Source of the DNA: JACVRW01 sp963827065
GTDB taxonomy: Bacteria; Actinomycetota; Thermoleophilia; Solirubrobacterales; Thermoleophilaceae
Direction: 5' to 3'
Length of the DNA: 64,000 nucleotides
Assembly: GCA_963827065.1 (NCBI GenBank)
Contig: CAWGZM010000010.1
Span: 140,374 to 204,373, forward strand
Made by a program: the position numbers and the translations under genes. The notes beneath the pieces were generated by a model. It saw only the letters and a program-made list of their open reading frames with translations. It did not search any database and was not told where the DNA came from. This document shows positions 34,866-44,297 of the stretch, piece after piece (positions within the stretch are counted from its first letter, which is position 1; each line of letters starts with the position of its first letter).

Positions 34866-35888
34866 ATGCCGGCAAGCGGCCTGACCGTTGCCGTGACGGG
34901 CCCGACCGGCGACCTCGGCATCGGGGTCGTCAGCGCTCTGCAGCGCTCGCGCGCGGTCAAGCGCATCGTCGGGATGGCGCGCCGGCCGTTCGACCCCGCC
35001 GAGCACGGCTGGAAGAAGGCCGAATACCGCCAGGGTGACGTGACCGACCCCGAGAGCGTCCGCGACCTCGTCAAGGGCGCCGACGTGGTCGTGCATCTGG
35101 CTTTTGCGATCCTGAACGCGGGGGACGCCACTCGCAGGCTGAACGTCGAGGGCTCGCGGCTCGTGTTCGAGGAGGCGGCCAAAGCGGGTGTCGAGCGGAT
35201 CGTCTACGCGTCGAGCGTCGCGGCATACGGCTTCCACGAAGACAACCCCGACTGGCTGACCGAGGACGTCCCGCCGCGCGGCTCGCCCGAGCACCCGTAC
35301 TCGCAGCAGAAGGCCGAGGTCGAGCAGGCGCTGGCGGAGGTGCTGATGCGGCGCCGGCGCACCGTCGCCTACGCGCTCCGGCCCTGCATCGTGGCGGGCC
35401 CACACGCGCGCACGTTCGTGCAGGAGATCCCCTACTTCCGGCTCGCCGAGGCGATGCCCGACCCCGTGCGCAGGCTCGTACAGTCGATGCCGGTGCTGAA
35501 GCCGGTGATCCCGGACCCGGGCGCGCGCTTCCAGCTCGTGCACGAGGACGACGTGGCGAGCGCCTTCGCCGCCGCCGTGCGCGGCCGCGGCGAGCCAGGC
35601 CCGTACAACCTCGCCGCGTCCGGCACGCTGACGCTGGCCGACGTCGCGCAGGCGCTCGACTGGTACACGCTGCCGGTTCCCAAGCCGCTCGCGGACGCCA
35701 CCGCCGACGTCGTGACGCGGCTGCCGCTCCTGCCCGACTCGGTGGCGTGGATCCACTCGGTCAAGAAGCCGGTGCTGATGAAGACGGACCGTGCCCGCAA
35801 GGAGCTCGGCTGGCGGCCGAAGCACACGGCGAGGGCCACCCTGAAGGAGACGATCGCGGCCGAGCGGGACGAGGCCGCGGCGCGCTAG
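34866..35888 (+). CDS. NAD-dependent epimerase/dehydratase family protein
   Basis: 340 residues. Extended SDR with Rossmann motif TGPTGDLG near residue 11, YASSVAAYG near 114, and YSQQKAEVE near 141 giving the Tyr/Lys pair. Typical of sugar epimerases, cinnamoyl-CoA reductase-like or related extended SDRs; substrate unknown. Overlaps the stop of the convergent iron alcohol dehydrogenase by 4 nt. Confidence 0.9.
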   Translation: MPASGLTVAVTGPTGDLGIGVVSALQRSRAVKRIVGMARRPFDPAEHGWKKAEYRQGDVTDPESVRDLVKGADVVVHLAFAILNAGDATRRLNVEGSRLVFEEAAKAGVERIVYASSVAAYGFHEDNPDWLTEDVPPRGSPEHPYSQQKAEVEQALAEVLMRRRRTVAYALRPCIVAGPHARTFVQEIPYFRLAEAMPDPVRRLVQSMPVLKPVIPDPGARFQLVHEDDVASAFAAAVRGRGEPGPYNLAASGTLTLADVAQALDWYTLPVPKPLADATADVVTRLPLLPDSVAWIHSVKKPVLMKTDRARKELGWRPKHTARATLKETIAAERDEAAAR

Positions 35889-37114
35889 AGCGCCTGCGCG
35901 TACAGCTCGGCGTACTCGTCCTCGCCGGCCTCGCGCGGGTTCAGCAGGGTGGTGCCGTCCCCCATCGCGCCCTCCACGAGCGCCGGGATGCCGGACTCGG
36001 GCACGCCCGCCTGGGAGAGCCGGGTCGGCAGCCCGAGCCGCCCGACGAGCTCAGTGATGTGCGCTGCGAGCGCGTCCGCCGCATCCACGGCGGAGCCGCC
36101 TGTGGCGAGACCGAGGAGCTCGCCGATGTCGCGGTAGCGGCCGGCTATCGAGTCGCCGCCGCGCGCGTTGAAGCGGATCACGTGCGGCAGGTGGATCGCG
36201 TTCGCCACGCCGTGGGGGACGCCGAACTGCGCGCCGGCGGGGTGCGACATGGCGTGCACGGAGCCGAGGGCGAGGGTGATCGCCAGGTTCGCGGCGATCA
36301 GCATGTTGCCGCGGGCCTCCTCCTCGCGCTCGCCGCCCTCGACCGCCCGCTCGAGGTTGTCGCGGATCAGCCGCAGCGCGTGCAGCGAGCGCGCGTCCTG
36401 GTGCGGGCTCCAGTCCTGCGAGACGTAGCCCTCGACCGCGTGGGTCATTGCGTCCATGCCGGTGGCGGCAGCCACCGAAGCGGGCAGCGTCCGCGTCGTC
36501 TCGGGGTCGAGGATGGCGAGCCGCGGGAAGAGCGGGAAGTCAGCGATCTCGAGCTTGATGCGCTCCTCGGGCACCTTGATCACCGCGGCCATCGAGACCT
36601 CGCTGCCGGTCCCGGCGGTGGTCGGGATGCACGCGAGCGGCGCGAGCTCGAGCGGCCGCCCCATGCCGTCGTCATCGCGCGGCAGCAGGTAGAAGCCCTC
36701 CTGCTCGCGCGCCGTGCCGCCATGGGTGAACACGGCGTCGGCCACCTTCGCCGTGTCCATCACGGAGCCGCCGCCGAGCGCAAGGAAGGAGTCGGCGCCC
36801 GCCTCGCGGGCCGCCTGGGCGCAGCGGTCGCAAACGGCGGTCGAGGAGTCCTGCGGGACGTCGTCGAAGATCCCGGCCAGCTCGAGCCCACCGCCCGTGA
36901 CACCCGCCTCGACCTTCTCGACGAGGCCGGTGCCGCGGATGACCTGATCGGTCACGAGGAAGACTCGGTGCGCTCCCTCCTTGAGGAACTCGAAGCCGGT
37001 GGACTCGAGCAGCTCGCGACCTGCGATCACACGCGTCGGCGAGGCGTACTGGTAGAAGTCCTTGAAGCCCTCGAGCGGCGCCCGGTCGAGGGCGGAGCCG
37101 GCCTCCTCCTCCAT
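35885..37114 (-). CDS. iron-containing alcohol dehydrogenase
   Basis: 409 residues. NAD-binding GGGSVMDTAKV near residue 115 and the metal site residues in GMDAMTHAVEGYVS (about 218-231), HAMSHPAGAQFGVPHGVANA (about 290-310), including the GxxHGxxN pattern. Family of Fe/Zn type III alcohol dehydrogenases. TGATG junction with the preceding SCP2 gene indicates a coupled pair; substrate unknown. Confidence 0.92.
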   Translation of the reverse strand: MEEEAGSALDRAPLEGFKDFYQYASPTRVIAGRELLESTGFEFLKEGAHRVFLVTDQVIRGTGLVEKVEAGVTGGGLELAGIFDDVPQDSSTAVCDRCAQAAREAGADSFLALGGGSVMDTAKVADAVFTHGGTAREQEGFYLLPRDDDGMGRPLELAPLACIPTTAGTGSEVSMAAVIKVPEERIKLEIADFPLFPRLAILDPETTRTLPASVAAATGMDAMTHAVEGYVSQDWSPHQDARSLHALRLIRDNLERAVEGGEREEEARGNMLIAANLAITLALGSVHAMSHPAGAQFGVPHGVANAIHLPHVIRFNARGGDSIAGRYRDIGELLGLATGGSAVDAADALAAHITELVGRLGLPTRLSQAGVPESGIPALVEGAMGDGTTLLNPREAGEDEYAELYAQAL

Positions 37115-37533
37115 CAGGCGGCCTCGAGCAGATCCCTGCGGTCCGCCTCCTCGAGGATCGCGCGGTAGCGCGGAAAGACCGGCTTGACGAGCGGCACCAG
37201 CTTGAGGATCTTCGCCACCGGGCCCTTGGCCTTCATCTGGCCGCGGGCGAGGGCCACCGTCACGTTGACCTTGCCGAGCCAGAAGCGGTGCGCCGTGTCC
37301 GCGTCCATCGTCATCACGACCTCGGGCTCGAGCGTCGTCGTCCCGCAGTCGACCTGGCCCTCCTCGCCCTCGATCAGCTTGACCGTGATCTGCGACTCGG
37401 GCTCGCGGTACTGGTACTGGACGATCGTGTTCGCCTTCTGGAACTTCGGGGCGAGCTCGTCGTCGTCGGCGAGCTCCTCGAACAGCCTGCCGATGTACGC
37501 GTAGACCTCATCGGCGTCCTTGAAATACGGCAA
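37114..37533 (-). CDS. SCP2 sterol-binding domain protein
   Basis: 139 residues from a TTG at 37533, supported by a GAGGAG ribosome site about ten bases upstream. The body matches the SCP2/sterol-carrier fold: YQYREPESQITVKLIEGEEG, then MTMDADTAHRFWLGKVNVTV and ALARGQMKAKGPVAKILKLV. Binds lipids such as fatty acyl chains; often partners acyl-CoA enzymes. Operon with the Fe-ADH (TGATG). Confidence 0.88.
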   Translation of the reverse strand: MPYFKDADEVYAYIGRLFEELADDDELAPKFQKANTIVQYQYREPESQITVKLIEGEEGQVDCGTTTLEPEVVMTMDADTAHRFWLGKVNVTVALARGQMKAKGPVAKILKLVPLVKPVFPRYRAILEEADRRDLLEAA

Positions 37534-37566
37534 CTTGCAGTCTCCTCTCTAACGGAGGCGGAGAGT

Positions 37567-38403
37567 CTAGGGACGCGGGAACGCCGTCCGGATCATCCGG
37601 TCCCAGGCGCGGTCCGGCAGCAGGCGGCGCTGGGCGATCAGCACGTTGGCCGAGGCGGTGACCCGGTAGCGGGAGCGCGGGCGGCGGGCGGCGACCGCCT
37701 TCTCGATCACCTGCGCGACGTCATCCGGCTCGCCGCCCAGCTTGCCGAGAGGGCCGTCCGACGCAGTGGCGTTGGCCTCGGCCACGGCGGCGTTGAACTT
37801 CGCGTAGGGCCCGTCGTCCGTCCTCGCGACCGAGCCGGCGGCCGTCTCACCGAAGTTCGTGCGGATGATGCCGGGCTCGATCACCACCACGTGCACGCCG
37901 AAACCGCCGACCTCGAAGCGCATCGCGTCCGAGATCGCCTCGACCGCGTGCTTCGTGGCGTGGTAGACGCCGCCGCCCGGGAGGGTGAGGCGCCCGCCCA
38001 TCGAGCTGATGTTCACGATCCGCCCCTCGCCCCGCCGGCGCATCCCCGGCAGCACCAGCTGGCACATCCGCAACAACCCGAAGACGTTCGTCTCGAACTG
38101 GGCACGCACGTCGTCGAGGGGCACCGTCTCGACCGCGCCGTTCTGGCTGTAGCCGGCGTTGTTGACGAGCACGCCGACCGCGCCCTCGGCCTCCTCGACG
38201 CTCGCGACTGCTGCGCTCATCGACTCCTCGCTCGTCACGTCGAGCTCCAGCGTGCGGCAGCCGCTCTCCCGGAGCGCCTCGATCGACTCGGGCCGCCGCG
38301 CCGTGGCGTAGACGGTGTGGCCCGCGCGGGTCAGGCGCTCCGCCGTGGCGCGGCCGATTCCCGTCGAGCATCCGGTGATGAGCACCACCTGGGGGTCGGC
38401 CAT
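37567..38403 (-). CDS. SDR family NAD(P)-dependent oxidoreductase
   Basis: 278 residues. TGCSTGIG near residue 10, NNAGYS near 83, ISSMGG and YHATKHAVEAISDAMRFEV near 150 (catalytic Tyr/Lys intact). C-terminal region resembles SDRs acting on hydrophobic substrates (retinol dehydrogenase-like). Upstream of the SCP2/Fe-ADH pair on the same strand, with a 33-nt gap, so possibly one operon. Confidence 0.9.
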   Translation of the reverse strand: MADPQVVLITGCSTGIGRATAERLTRAGHTVYATARRPESIEALRESGCRTLELDVTSEESMSAAVASVEEAEGAVGVLVNNAGYSQNGAVETVPLDDVRAQFETNVFGLLRMCQLVLPGMRRRGEGRIVNISSMGGRLTLPGGGVYHATKHAVEAISDAMRFEVGGFGVHVVVIEPGIIRTNFGETAAGSVARTDDGPYAKFNAAVAEANATASDGPLGKLGGEPDDVAQVIEKAVAARRPRSRYRVTASANVLIAQRRLLPDRAWDRMIRTAFPRP

Positions 38404-38427
38404 GTTCAGACGGTAACCGGTCAGCGC

Positions 38428-39045
38428 CTAGTGGGCGACGGCCAGGCCGGCCGCGAGCGCGAGCAGGAGGAGGCCTACGAGCGCGTTGACGAGCTGCGAG
38501 GCGAGCGGCCTTGCGAGCGCCGGGCGCAGCCGGCCCGCCAGGCCCGCAAACGCGCTCATGCCGGCGAGCGCCAGCAGCGCCATCGTCAGCACCATGGCCG
38601 CCGCCGGCAGCGGCCCCGCGCCAGGCACGAGGAACTGAGGGACGAGCGCCGTCCAGAAGAGCCCCACCTTGACGTTGGCGAGGTCGCTCGCCAGCCCGCG
38701 CCTGAAGGCGCGCGCGGCGGACGGGGCGGCCTCGTCAGGCCCGGTCTCGGCCAGCAGGTCGCCGCGCCGCGCCGCGGCGAGCGCCTGAAGGCCGAGCCAG
38801 GCGAGGTAGGCGGCACCGAGCAGCTTGAGCGCGGCGAAGGCCCCGGGCGAGGCCGCCACGACCGCCGTCGCCCCCAGCACCGTGGCGGTGCCCCAGACAA
38901 GGTTTCCGGTAGCGGAACCGAGGGCGGCCCACGCGCCACTGCGGGTGCCGGCGCCGAGCGCCGTCCGCAGCACGACCAGCATGTCGGGCCCGGGGAGGAG
39001 GACCGTGCCCGCGGCGACTCCGACGAATGCGAGGTAGTTGGTCAT
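38428..39045 (-). CDS. LysE family translocator
   Basis: 205 residues from ATG 39045 (upstream M12 residues belong to a longer frame but MTNYLAFVGVAAGTVLLPGP is the family N-terminus). Five or six transmembrane helices and the conserved TVLLPGPDMLVVLRTALGAG motif near residue 12. Amino-acid or small-molecule exporter of the RhtB/LysE superfamily. Divergent from a LysR regulator, the classical lysE/lysG layout. Confidence 0.9.
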   Translation of the reverse strand: MTNYLAFVGVAAGTVLLPGPDMLVVLRTALGAGTRSGAWAALGSATGNLVWGTATVLGATAVVAASPGAFAALKLLGAAYLAWLGLQALAAARRGDLLAETGPDEAAPSAARAFRRGLASDLANVKVGLFWTALVPQFLVPGAGPLPAAAMVLTMALLALAGMSAFAGLAGRLRPALARPLASQLVNALVGLLLLALAAGLAVAH

Positions 39046-39120
39046 GCGAGGCAGGATGCGCCCGCATAATGTGAAGAACAACTCGAATGTCTACCAACTA
39101 TCTATTAGTATTTCTACAGC
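39046..39120. promoter_or_regulatory. AT-rich divergent promoter/operator region, lysE-type gene and its LysR regulator
   Basis: The 75-bp gap is markedly AT-rich against the surrounding GC-rich sequence (AACTCGAATGTCTACCAACT, then ATCTATTAGTATTTCTACAG). A partial dyad ACTA-n5-TAGT lies at 39098-39110, in the position expected for a LysR binding site upstream of the exporter. No other control region is visible. Confidence 0.5.
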
Positions 39121-40023
39121 GTGCTCAACGCCGCCCGACTCAGTCTGCTGGTGGAGCTCGAGGAGCGCCGGAGCCTCACGGCCGTGGCCGACGGCCTCGG
39201 CTACACGCCCTCGGCCATCTCACAGCAGCTCGCCAAGCTCGAGGCCGAGACCGGCCGCAGGTTGCTGGAGCCCGTCGGCCGTGGCGTGGTACTCACCGAC
39301 GCCGGCCGGACGCTTGCGCGTCACGCGCGTGAGGTGCTGGAGCGGCTGGAGGCCGCCGAGGCCTCGCTCGAGACCGCCGAAGGACTCTCCGGCACCGTGC
39401 GGGTGGCGGCCTTCCAGACGGCGGCCCGGGCGCTGCTCGTCCCCGTCTTCGAGCAGCTCGCGCGCGAGCACCCCCGGCTCGTCTGCGAGCTCGTCGACCA
39501 GGAGGCGGAGACGGCGCTGCCGGGCCTGCGCTCCGGCGAGCTCGACCTGGTGGTCGCGGAGGAGTACGAGCAGGCGCTGCGGCCGCGCGACCCCCGTCTC
39601 GTCCGCCACGAGCTGGGCGCCGACGAGCTGCTCGTGGCGCTTCCCGCCGGGCATCCGGCGGCGCACTCGGGCGGTCCCGTCGCGCTCGAGGAGCTGGCCG
39701 CTGAGCCCTGGGCCACCCCGTGGGCGGGTACCCACTACGCGAGCATGGTCGAGGGTGCCTGCCGCGCGGCGGGCTTCGAGCCGCTCATCCGCCACCGGGT
39801 CACCGACCTCGGAACGCTGCTCGACCTGGCCCGCGCCGGCCTCGCCGTCGCCATCGTGCCCTCACTGGGAGGTCCGGCCGAGGACGGCTCACTCGCGCTC
39901 CGGCCCGTGGCGGGCGGCGGATTGGGCCGCAGGCTGTTCGCGGCCACGAGGCGCGGGGCGGCCGAGCGTCCGGCGCTCGCGGCGCTGATCGCCGCGCTGC
40001 GCGAAAGGCTCAGCGGGGCCTGA
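39121..40023 (+). CDS. LysR family transcriptional regulator
   Basis: 300 residues from a GTG. N-terminal winged HTH (LSLLVELEERRSLTAVADGL, GYTPSAISQQLAKLEAE) and a periplasmic-binding-protein-like effector domain from about residue 88. Divergent to the LysE-type exporter, whose expression it probably controls in response to the exported solute. The C-terminal end overlaps the convergent thioesterase gene by 14 nt. Confidence 0.92.
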   Translation: MLNAARLSLLVELEERRSLTAVADGLGYTPSAISQQLAKLEAETGRRLLEPVGRGVVLTDAGRTLARHAREVLERLEAAEASLETAEGLSGTVRVAAFQTAARALLVPVFEQLAREHPRLVCELVDQEAETALPGLRSGELDLVVAEEYEQALRPRDPRLVRHELGADELLVALPAGHPAAHSGGPVALEELAAEPWATPWAGTHYASMVEGACRAAGFEPLIRHRVTDLGTLLDLARAGLAVAIVPSLGGPAEDGSLALRPVAGGGLGRRLFAATRRGAAERPALAALIAALRERLSGA

Positions 40024-40774
40024 CGAGCAGGGTCTGGACGGCTCGCCCGATGCGGCCGCGCTCGTCGTAGAGGGCGCTGTCTGCCATGCCCAGCCCGTCC
40101 ACGTGGGTGACCGCGTCGAGGCAGACCCACTCGCCGACCGGCTCGCGCAGCAGGTGGACGGTGAGGTCGGTGTTGATGAAGATCGTCTTGCGCCAGTCGA
40201 GCGCTGCGCTGACTCCGTTGCCGGAGTCGGCCGTGATGAAGGCGCGCTGCAGCGGCGTCGGCTCCTCACCCGCCACGAGCGGCACGCGCGGGCGCATCCA
40301 GACCGTGGCGGGCCCCGGCACGACGAAGCCGCCCTTGACGAAGCGGTACTCCATTGCCGTGTGGTAGCCGACCTCCTGGCCGGTGGCGAAGAACTCGCCC
40401 TCGGCCGCGGCGTCCGGGCCGGCGGGCGGCGGCTCCTGCTCGTCGAGCCGCAGGTCGCTCACCTGCACGCGCCAGGCCCGTGCGCGGATCATCTCGCCGT
40501 CCGGACCGGAGATCGAAGCCTCGAGCAGCTCGACGCTCCGCCCCGGCCGCACCAGCTCGACACTCACGGACAACGGCGCGAGCGGAACCGGCTGCAGGAT
40601 CTCGAGCGTGATCCGCCCCACGCGCATGCCCTCGCGCGGCTCGTGGCGCTCGATCGCGCGCGCCACCAGCGCGGAGGGCGGGCCGGCGTGCTGAGCGCCG
40701 GGGTCCCAGGGCCCACGCGTCAGCTCGCTTGGGACGAGCAGCTCACCGTCGAGCTGGAAGAAGGCGTCCGGCAC
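40010..40774 (-). CDS. thioesterase superfamily protein (TesB-like)
   Basis: 254 residues, with two hot-dog-fold halves. The N-terminal PGAQHAGPPSALVARAIERH segment and the C-terminal segment GNGVSAALDWRKTIFINTDL with LREPVGEWVCLDA fit the acyl-CoA thioesterase/TesB-like superfamily. Likely hydrolyses an acyl-CoA in the cytoplasm. Converges on the LysR gene (14-nt overlap). Confidence 0.85.
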   Translation of the reverse strand: MPDAFFQLDGELLVPSELTRGPWDPGAQHAGPPSALVARAIERHEPREGMRVGRITLEILQPVPLAPLSVSVELVRPGRSVELLEASISGPDGEMIRARAWRVQVSDLRLDEQEPPPAGPDAAAEGEFFATGQEVGYHTAMEYRFVKGGFVVPGPATVWMRPRVPLVAGEEPTPLQRAFITADSGNGVSAALDWRKTIFINTDLTVHLLREPVGEWVCLDAVTHVDGLGMADSALYDERGRIGRAVQTLLVRPR

Positions 40775-40781
40775 GATGCAG

Positions 40782-41057
40782 CTAGGCGCCGATCGAGAAC
40801 ATCGCCTCGATGTCGTGGCGGGAGAACATCTCGAAGGCGACCATCGTGTACGTGTCCGCGATCCCCGTGACGGCGGCGAGCCGGCCAGTCACTACCTCGG
40901 CGAGATCCTCCGGCGCGCGCACGCGCAGCATCGCCACGAAGTCCCATTCGCCGGTCACCGAGTAGACCTCGGAGACTCCGTCGACGTCGGCCAACTCGCT
41001 GCCGAGAGTGGCCATCGCCCCGCGCTCGGCCTTGATCAGCACCACGGCGTTCGTCAT
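40782..41057 (-). CDS. stand-alone Lrp/AsnC ligand-binding (RAM) domain protein
   Basis: 91 residues from ATG 41057. Starts directly with MTNAVVLIKAERGAMATLGS and contains VSEVYSVTGEWDFVAMLRVR, the RAM beta-sandwich, without the DNA-binding HTH. Such proteins may modulate Lrp-like regulators or act as small-molecule sensors. Seven nt from the thioesterase stop; same strand. Confidence 0.85.
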   Translation of the reverse strand: MTNAVVLIKAERGAMATLGSELADVDGVSEVYSVTGEWDFVAMLRVRAPEDLAEVVTGRLAAVTGIADTYTMVAFEMFSRHDIEAMFSIGA

Positions 41058-41085
41058 GCCGCCGACCCTATAGCGTGCCGGGCTG

Positions 41086-42120
41086 ATGCAGGCCGTGACC
41101 TTCCAGGCGCCCGGCGAGGTCCGGATCGAGGAGCGCCCAGAGCCCGAGCTGCTCGAGCGCGACGACGCCGTGGTGCGGGTCGAGGCGACCGGCGTGTGCG
41201 GCTCGGACCTGCACATCTACCACGGCCGCGTGGTGATCGAGCCCGGCTTCACGCTCGGCCACGAGTTCGTGGGCACGGTCGTGGCGGCGGGCGAGGCGGT
41301 CACAGAGGTGTCCGAGGGGGACCGCGTGCTGGGCTGCTACTGCTCCGCCTGCGGCAACTGCTTCTTCTGCCGCCGGGGCGCCTTCAACCAGTGCGACGAC
41401 GGGCGCGTCTTCGGCCATGGCAAGACACTGGGCTCGCTTCAGGGTGCGCAGGCCGAGCAGGTGCTCGTGCCGCACGCGAACCTGACGCTGCGGAGCGTCC
41501 CGGAGGGCATGAGCGACGACGTCGCGCTGTTCGCGGGCGACGTGATGGGCACCGGCTGGCACGCCGTCGATCAGGCGGGCGTCCGCCCGGGCGACAGCAC
41601 CGCAGTGATCGGGCTCGGCCCGGTCGGCCTGTGCGCCGTCCAGGCCGCCAAGGCGGCAGGCGCCGCGCGCGTGATCGCGGTCGACACCGTCGAGGAGCGG
41701 CTCGAGCTAGCGGGCTCGTTCGGCGCCGAGGCGGTTCACCTGACCGAGCAGGATCCGCGTGCTGCGGTGAAGGAGGCGACCGACGGGCGCGGGGTCGACT
41801 CGGCGATCGACGCCGTCGGCCATCCGGAGGCGCTCGAGCTCGCGTGCCGCGTCACGCGCAAAGCGGGCACGGTCTCCGCGATCGGCGTGTACGCCGAACG
41901 CATCGAGGTGCATATGGGCATCGTCTGGATCAAGGCGCTCACGATCAAGACGGGCCAGGCGAACGTGATCGGCCATGTCGACCGCGTGATCGCGATGCTC
42001 GCCGGCGGCGTGCTCGACCCCTCCCCGCTCGTGACCCATCACATGCGCCTCGACGATGCCGTGGAGGCTTACGCCGTCTACGATCGCCGCGAGGCCCTGA
42101 AGATCGTGATGACGCCGTGA
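41086..42120 (+). CDS. zinc-dependent alcohol dehydrogenase (MDR family)
   Basis: 344 residues. Catalytic zinc ligands in GVCGSDLHIYHG and GHEFVG, structural zinc site CSACGNCFFCRRGAFNQC near residues 86-103, and NAD-binding IGLGPVGLCAVQAAKA near 182. Medium-chain dehydrogenase for an alcohol or polyol. GTGA overlap couples it to the downstream hydratase. Confidence 0.93.
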   Translation: MQAVTFQAPGEVRIEERPEPELLERDDAVVRVEATGVCGSDLHIYHGRVVIEPGFTLGHEFVGTVVAAGEAVTEVSEGDRVLGCYCSACGNCFFCRRGAFNQCDDGRVFGHGKTLGSLQGAQAEQVLVPHANLTLRSVPEGMSDDVALFAGDVMGTGWHAVDQAGVRPGDSTAVIGLGPVGLCAVQAAKAAGAARVIAVDTVEERLELAGSFGAEAVHLTEQDPRAAVKEATDGRGVDSAIDAVGHPEALELACRVTRKAGTVSAIGVYAERIEVHMGIVWIKALTIKTGQANVIGHVDRVIAMLAGGVLDPSPLVTHHMRLDDAVEAYAVYDRREALKIVMTP

Positions 42121-42749
42121 GCGCCGAACGCGGCATGGCGGCCCAGCTCGTGCGCCGGCGCGAGATCCTCGCCCAGGGCGCGGAGCCGATCGGCTGGAAG
42201 ATCGGCTTCAACCTGCCGAAGTTCCAGGAGCAATTGGGCCTCGACCGCCCGGTGGCCGGCTTCCTGACGACGGACACCCTGCTCGAGGACGGCGCGACCT
42301 GGTCGATCGGCGACGGCGACTTCGTGGTCGAGTCGGAGGTGGCTGTCGAGCTCGGCGACGACGCGCGCACGATCGTCGCGCTGCTGCCCGCGCTCGAGCT
42401 GGCCGATACTCCGGACCTCTCGATCGAGCTCGAGCAGATCCTGGCGGGCGACATCTTCCACCGCGGCGTCGCCTTCGGGCCGCGCGTCCAGACGGCCACC
42501 CCCGGCGCCGCGCGCATCATCGTCAACGACGAGGTCGAGCACGACGTCGATGCGCAGGACGCCGGAGCGCGGCTCGAGGAGATGGTGGGCGTCGTCGCCG
42601 ACCGGCTCGCCGCCGCCGGGGAGGAGTTGCACGCCGGCGACAGGATCATCACCGGCGTGCTCGCGCCGCCGCACAAGGCCGCCCCGGGCGACCGCATACG
42701 CCTCGAGATCGACGGCATTGGCGCTGTCGAGCTTCAGTTCGCGGACTGA
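42117..42749 (+). CDS. 2-keto-4-pentenoate hydratase/fumarylacetoacetate hydrolase family protein
   Basis: 210 residues from a GTG overlapping the Zn-ADH stop. MhpD-like features: GWKIGFN, PVAGFLTTDTLLEDG, VESEVAVELG (metal-binding acidic residues) and the final GDRIRLEIDGIGAVELQF. Hydrates a 2-oxo-pentenoate or acts as a related decarboxylase/hydrolase. Shorter than the usual 260-residue MhpD, mostly through a reduced N-terminus. The pairing with an ADH and aldehyde dehydrogenase suggests a catabolic pathway. Confidence 0.85.
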   Translation: MSAERGMAAQLVRRREILAQGAEPIGWKIGFNLPKFQEQLGLDRPVAGFLTTDTLLEDGATWSIGDGDFVVESEVAVELGDDARTIVALLPALELADTPDLSIELEQILAGDIFHRGVAFGPRVQTATPGAARIIVNDEVEHDVDAQDAGARLEEMVGVVADRLAAAGEELHAGDRIITGVLAPPHKAAPGDRIRLEIDGIGAVELQFAD

Positions 42750-42777
42750 CGAGCGCGCTCCCGTAGGGTTTCTGCGC

Positions 42778-44274
42778 ATGACGATCGCCCAAGCGCTGCC
42801 CGACGCCCTCTCCGAACCCGCTCGCAGCTTCGCCGCGGGCCCGCATCGCCTCGTGATCGGCGGAGAGCGGCTCGACGCCGCGGACGGCCGGACGTTCGAG
42901 ACGCTCGACCCGGCCACCGGCCGCGTGATCGCGTCCCTCCCCTACGCGGGCGCCGAGGACGTCGACCGTGCCGTGCGCGCCGCCCGCGAGGCATTCGAGG
43001 ACGGCCGCTGGACGGGGATCTCGGCGGCCAAGCGGACCGCGGCGATGCTTGCGCTGGCAGATGCGATCGACGCCAACGCCGACGAGCTTGCCGAGCTCGA
43101 GTCGCTCGACAACGGCAAGCCGGTCAAGCTCGCCAAGCGCGTCGACGTGGCGCTCGCGGCCGAGCACATCCGCTACTTCGCGGGCTGGCCGACGCGCATC
43201 ACGGGCGAGGTGCTGCCGGTCGCCCAGCGCGGCATGCACTGTTACACGCGCAAGGAGCCGGTGGGCGTGGCGGCCCAGATCATCCCCTGGAACTTCCCGC
43301 TGCTGATGGCGGCGTGGAAGATCGGTCCCGCGCTCGCGGCCGGATGCACGATCGTCCTGAAGCCGGCCGAGCAGACGCCGCTCACCGCCCTGAGGCTGGG
43401 CGAGCTGGCGCTCGACGCCGGGCTGCCGGAGGGCGTGCTCAACGTGATCACCGGCGACGGCGATACCGGCGCGGCGCTCGTCGACCACCCGGGCGTCGAC
43501 AAGATCGCCTTCACCGGCTCGACCGTCGTAGGCCGCGAGATCGGCGCGAAGGCGGGCAGGGCGCTCAAGCGCGTGACCCTCGAGCTCGGCGGCAAGTCGC
43601 CCAACATCATCCTTCCGGACGCGGACCTCGAGCAGGCGATCAAGGGCGCCTACCAGGCGATCTACTACAACGCCGGCCAGGCCTGCAACGCCGGCTCACG
43701 CCTGTTCGTGCACTCGGATCAGTACGACGAGGTCATGAGCGGCCTGGTCGAGGCGGCGGGGAAAGCGCGGCTCGGTCCCGGGCTCGATCCCGGGACGCAG
43801 ATCGGCCCGCTGATCTCGGCGGAGCAGGAGGAGCGGGTGCGCGGCTACATCGACAGCGGCAAGGCAGAAGGCGCCGAGCTCGTGACCGGCGGCCAGAGCC
43901 GCGAGGGCGACGGCTGGTTCGTCGAGCCCACGCTCTTCAGCACCACGAGCGACGACCTCAGGATCGCCCGCGAGGAGATCTTCGGCCCGGTGCTGGTGGC
44001 GCTGCCGTACGACTCGATCGAGGAGGTCGCGCGGCGCGCGAACGACACCGAATATGGCCTCGCGGCCGGTGTCTGGACGCGCGACATCGCCAAGGCACAC
44101 AAGCTGGCCGCGCTGCTGCGCGCGGGTGACATCTGGGTCAACACCTGGAGCGCGGGCGATCCGTCGGCGCCGTTCGGCGGCTTCAAGGCGTCCGGCGTCG
44201 GCCGCGAGCACGGCCGCGAGGGGCTCGACTCCTACCTCGAGAACAAGACGGTCTGGGTCAACCTAGGCGCCTGA
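42778..44274 (+). CDS. aldehyde dehydrogenase (NAD(P)+), candidate 2-oxoglutarate semialdehyde dehydrogenase
   Basis: 498 residues from ATG 42778. Catalytic Cys in NAGQACNAGSR (near 300), Glu in TLELGGKSPN (near 265) and the cofactor motif FTGSTVVGREIG. General ALDH. It stands 28 nt after the hydratase and converges on the hydroxyproline-type operon, so it may be the KGSADH that would finish that pathway, but this is inference: its sequence is closer to general betaine/ALDH types and it is on the opposite strand. Confidence 0.92.
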   Translation: MTIAQALPDALSEPARSFAAGPHRLVIGGERLDAADGRTFETLDPATGRVIASLPYAGAEDVDRAVRAAREAFEDGRWTGISAAKRTAAMLALADAIDANADELAELESLDNGKPVKLAKRVDVALAAEHIRYFAGWPTRITGEVLPVAQRGMHCYTRKEPVGVAAQIIPWNFPLLMAAWKIGPALAAGCTIVLKPAEQTPLTALRLGELALDAGLPEGVLNVITGDGDTGAALVDHPGVDKIAFTGSTVVGREIGAKAGRALKRVTLELGGKSPNIILPDADLEQAIKGAYQAIYYNAGQACNAGSRLFVHSDQYDEVMSGLVEAAGKARLGPGLDPGTQIGPLISAEQEERVRGYIDSGKAEGAELVTGGQSREGDGWFVEPTLFSTTSDDLRIAREEIFGPVLVALPYDSIEEVARRANDTEYGLAAGVWTRDIAKAHKLAALLRAGDIWVNTWSAGDPSAPFGGFKASGVGREHGREGLDSYLENKTVWVNLGA

Positions 44275-44297
44275 CGCGGCACGCTCGTAGGGCTCGA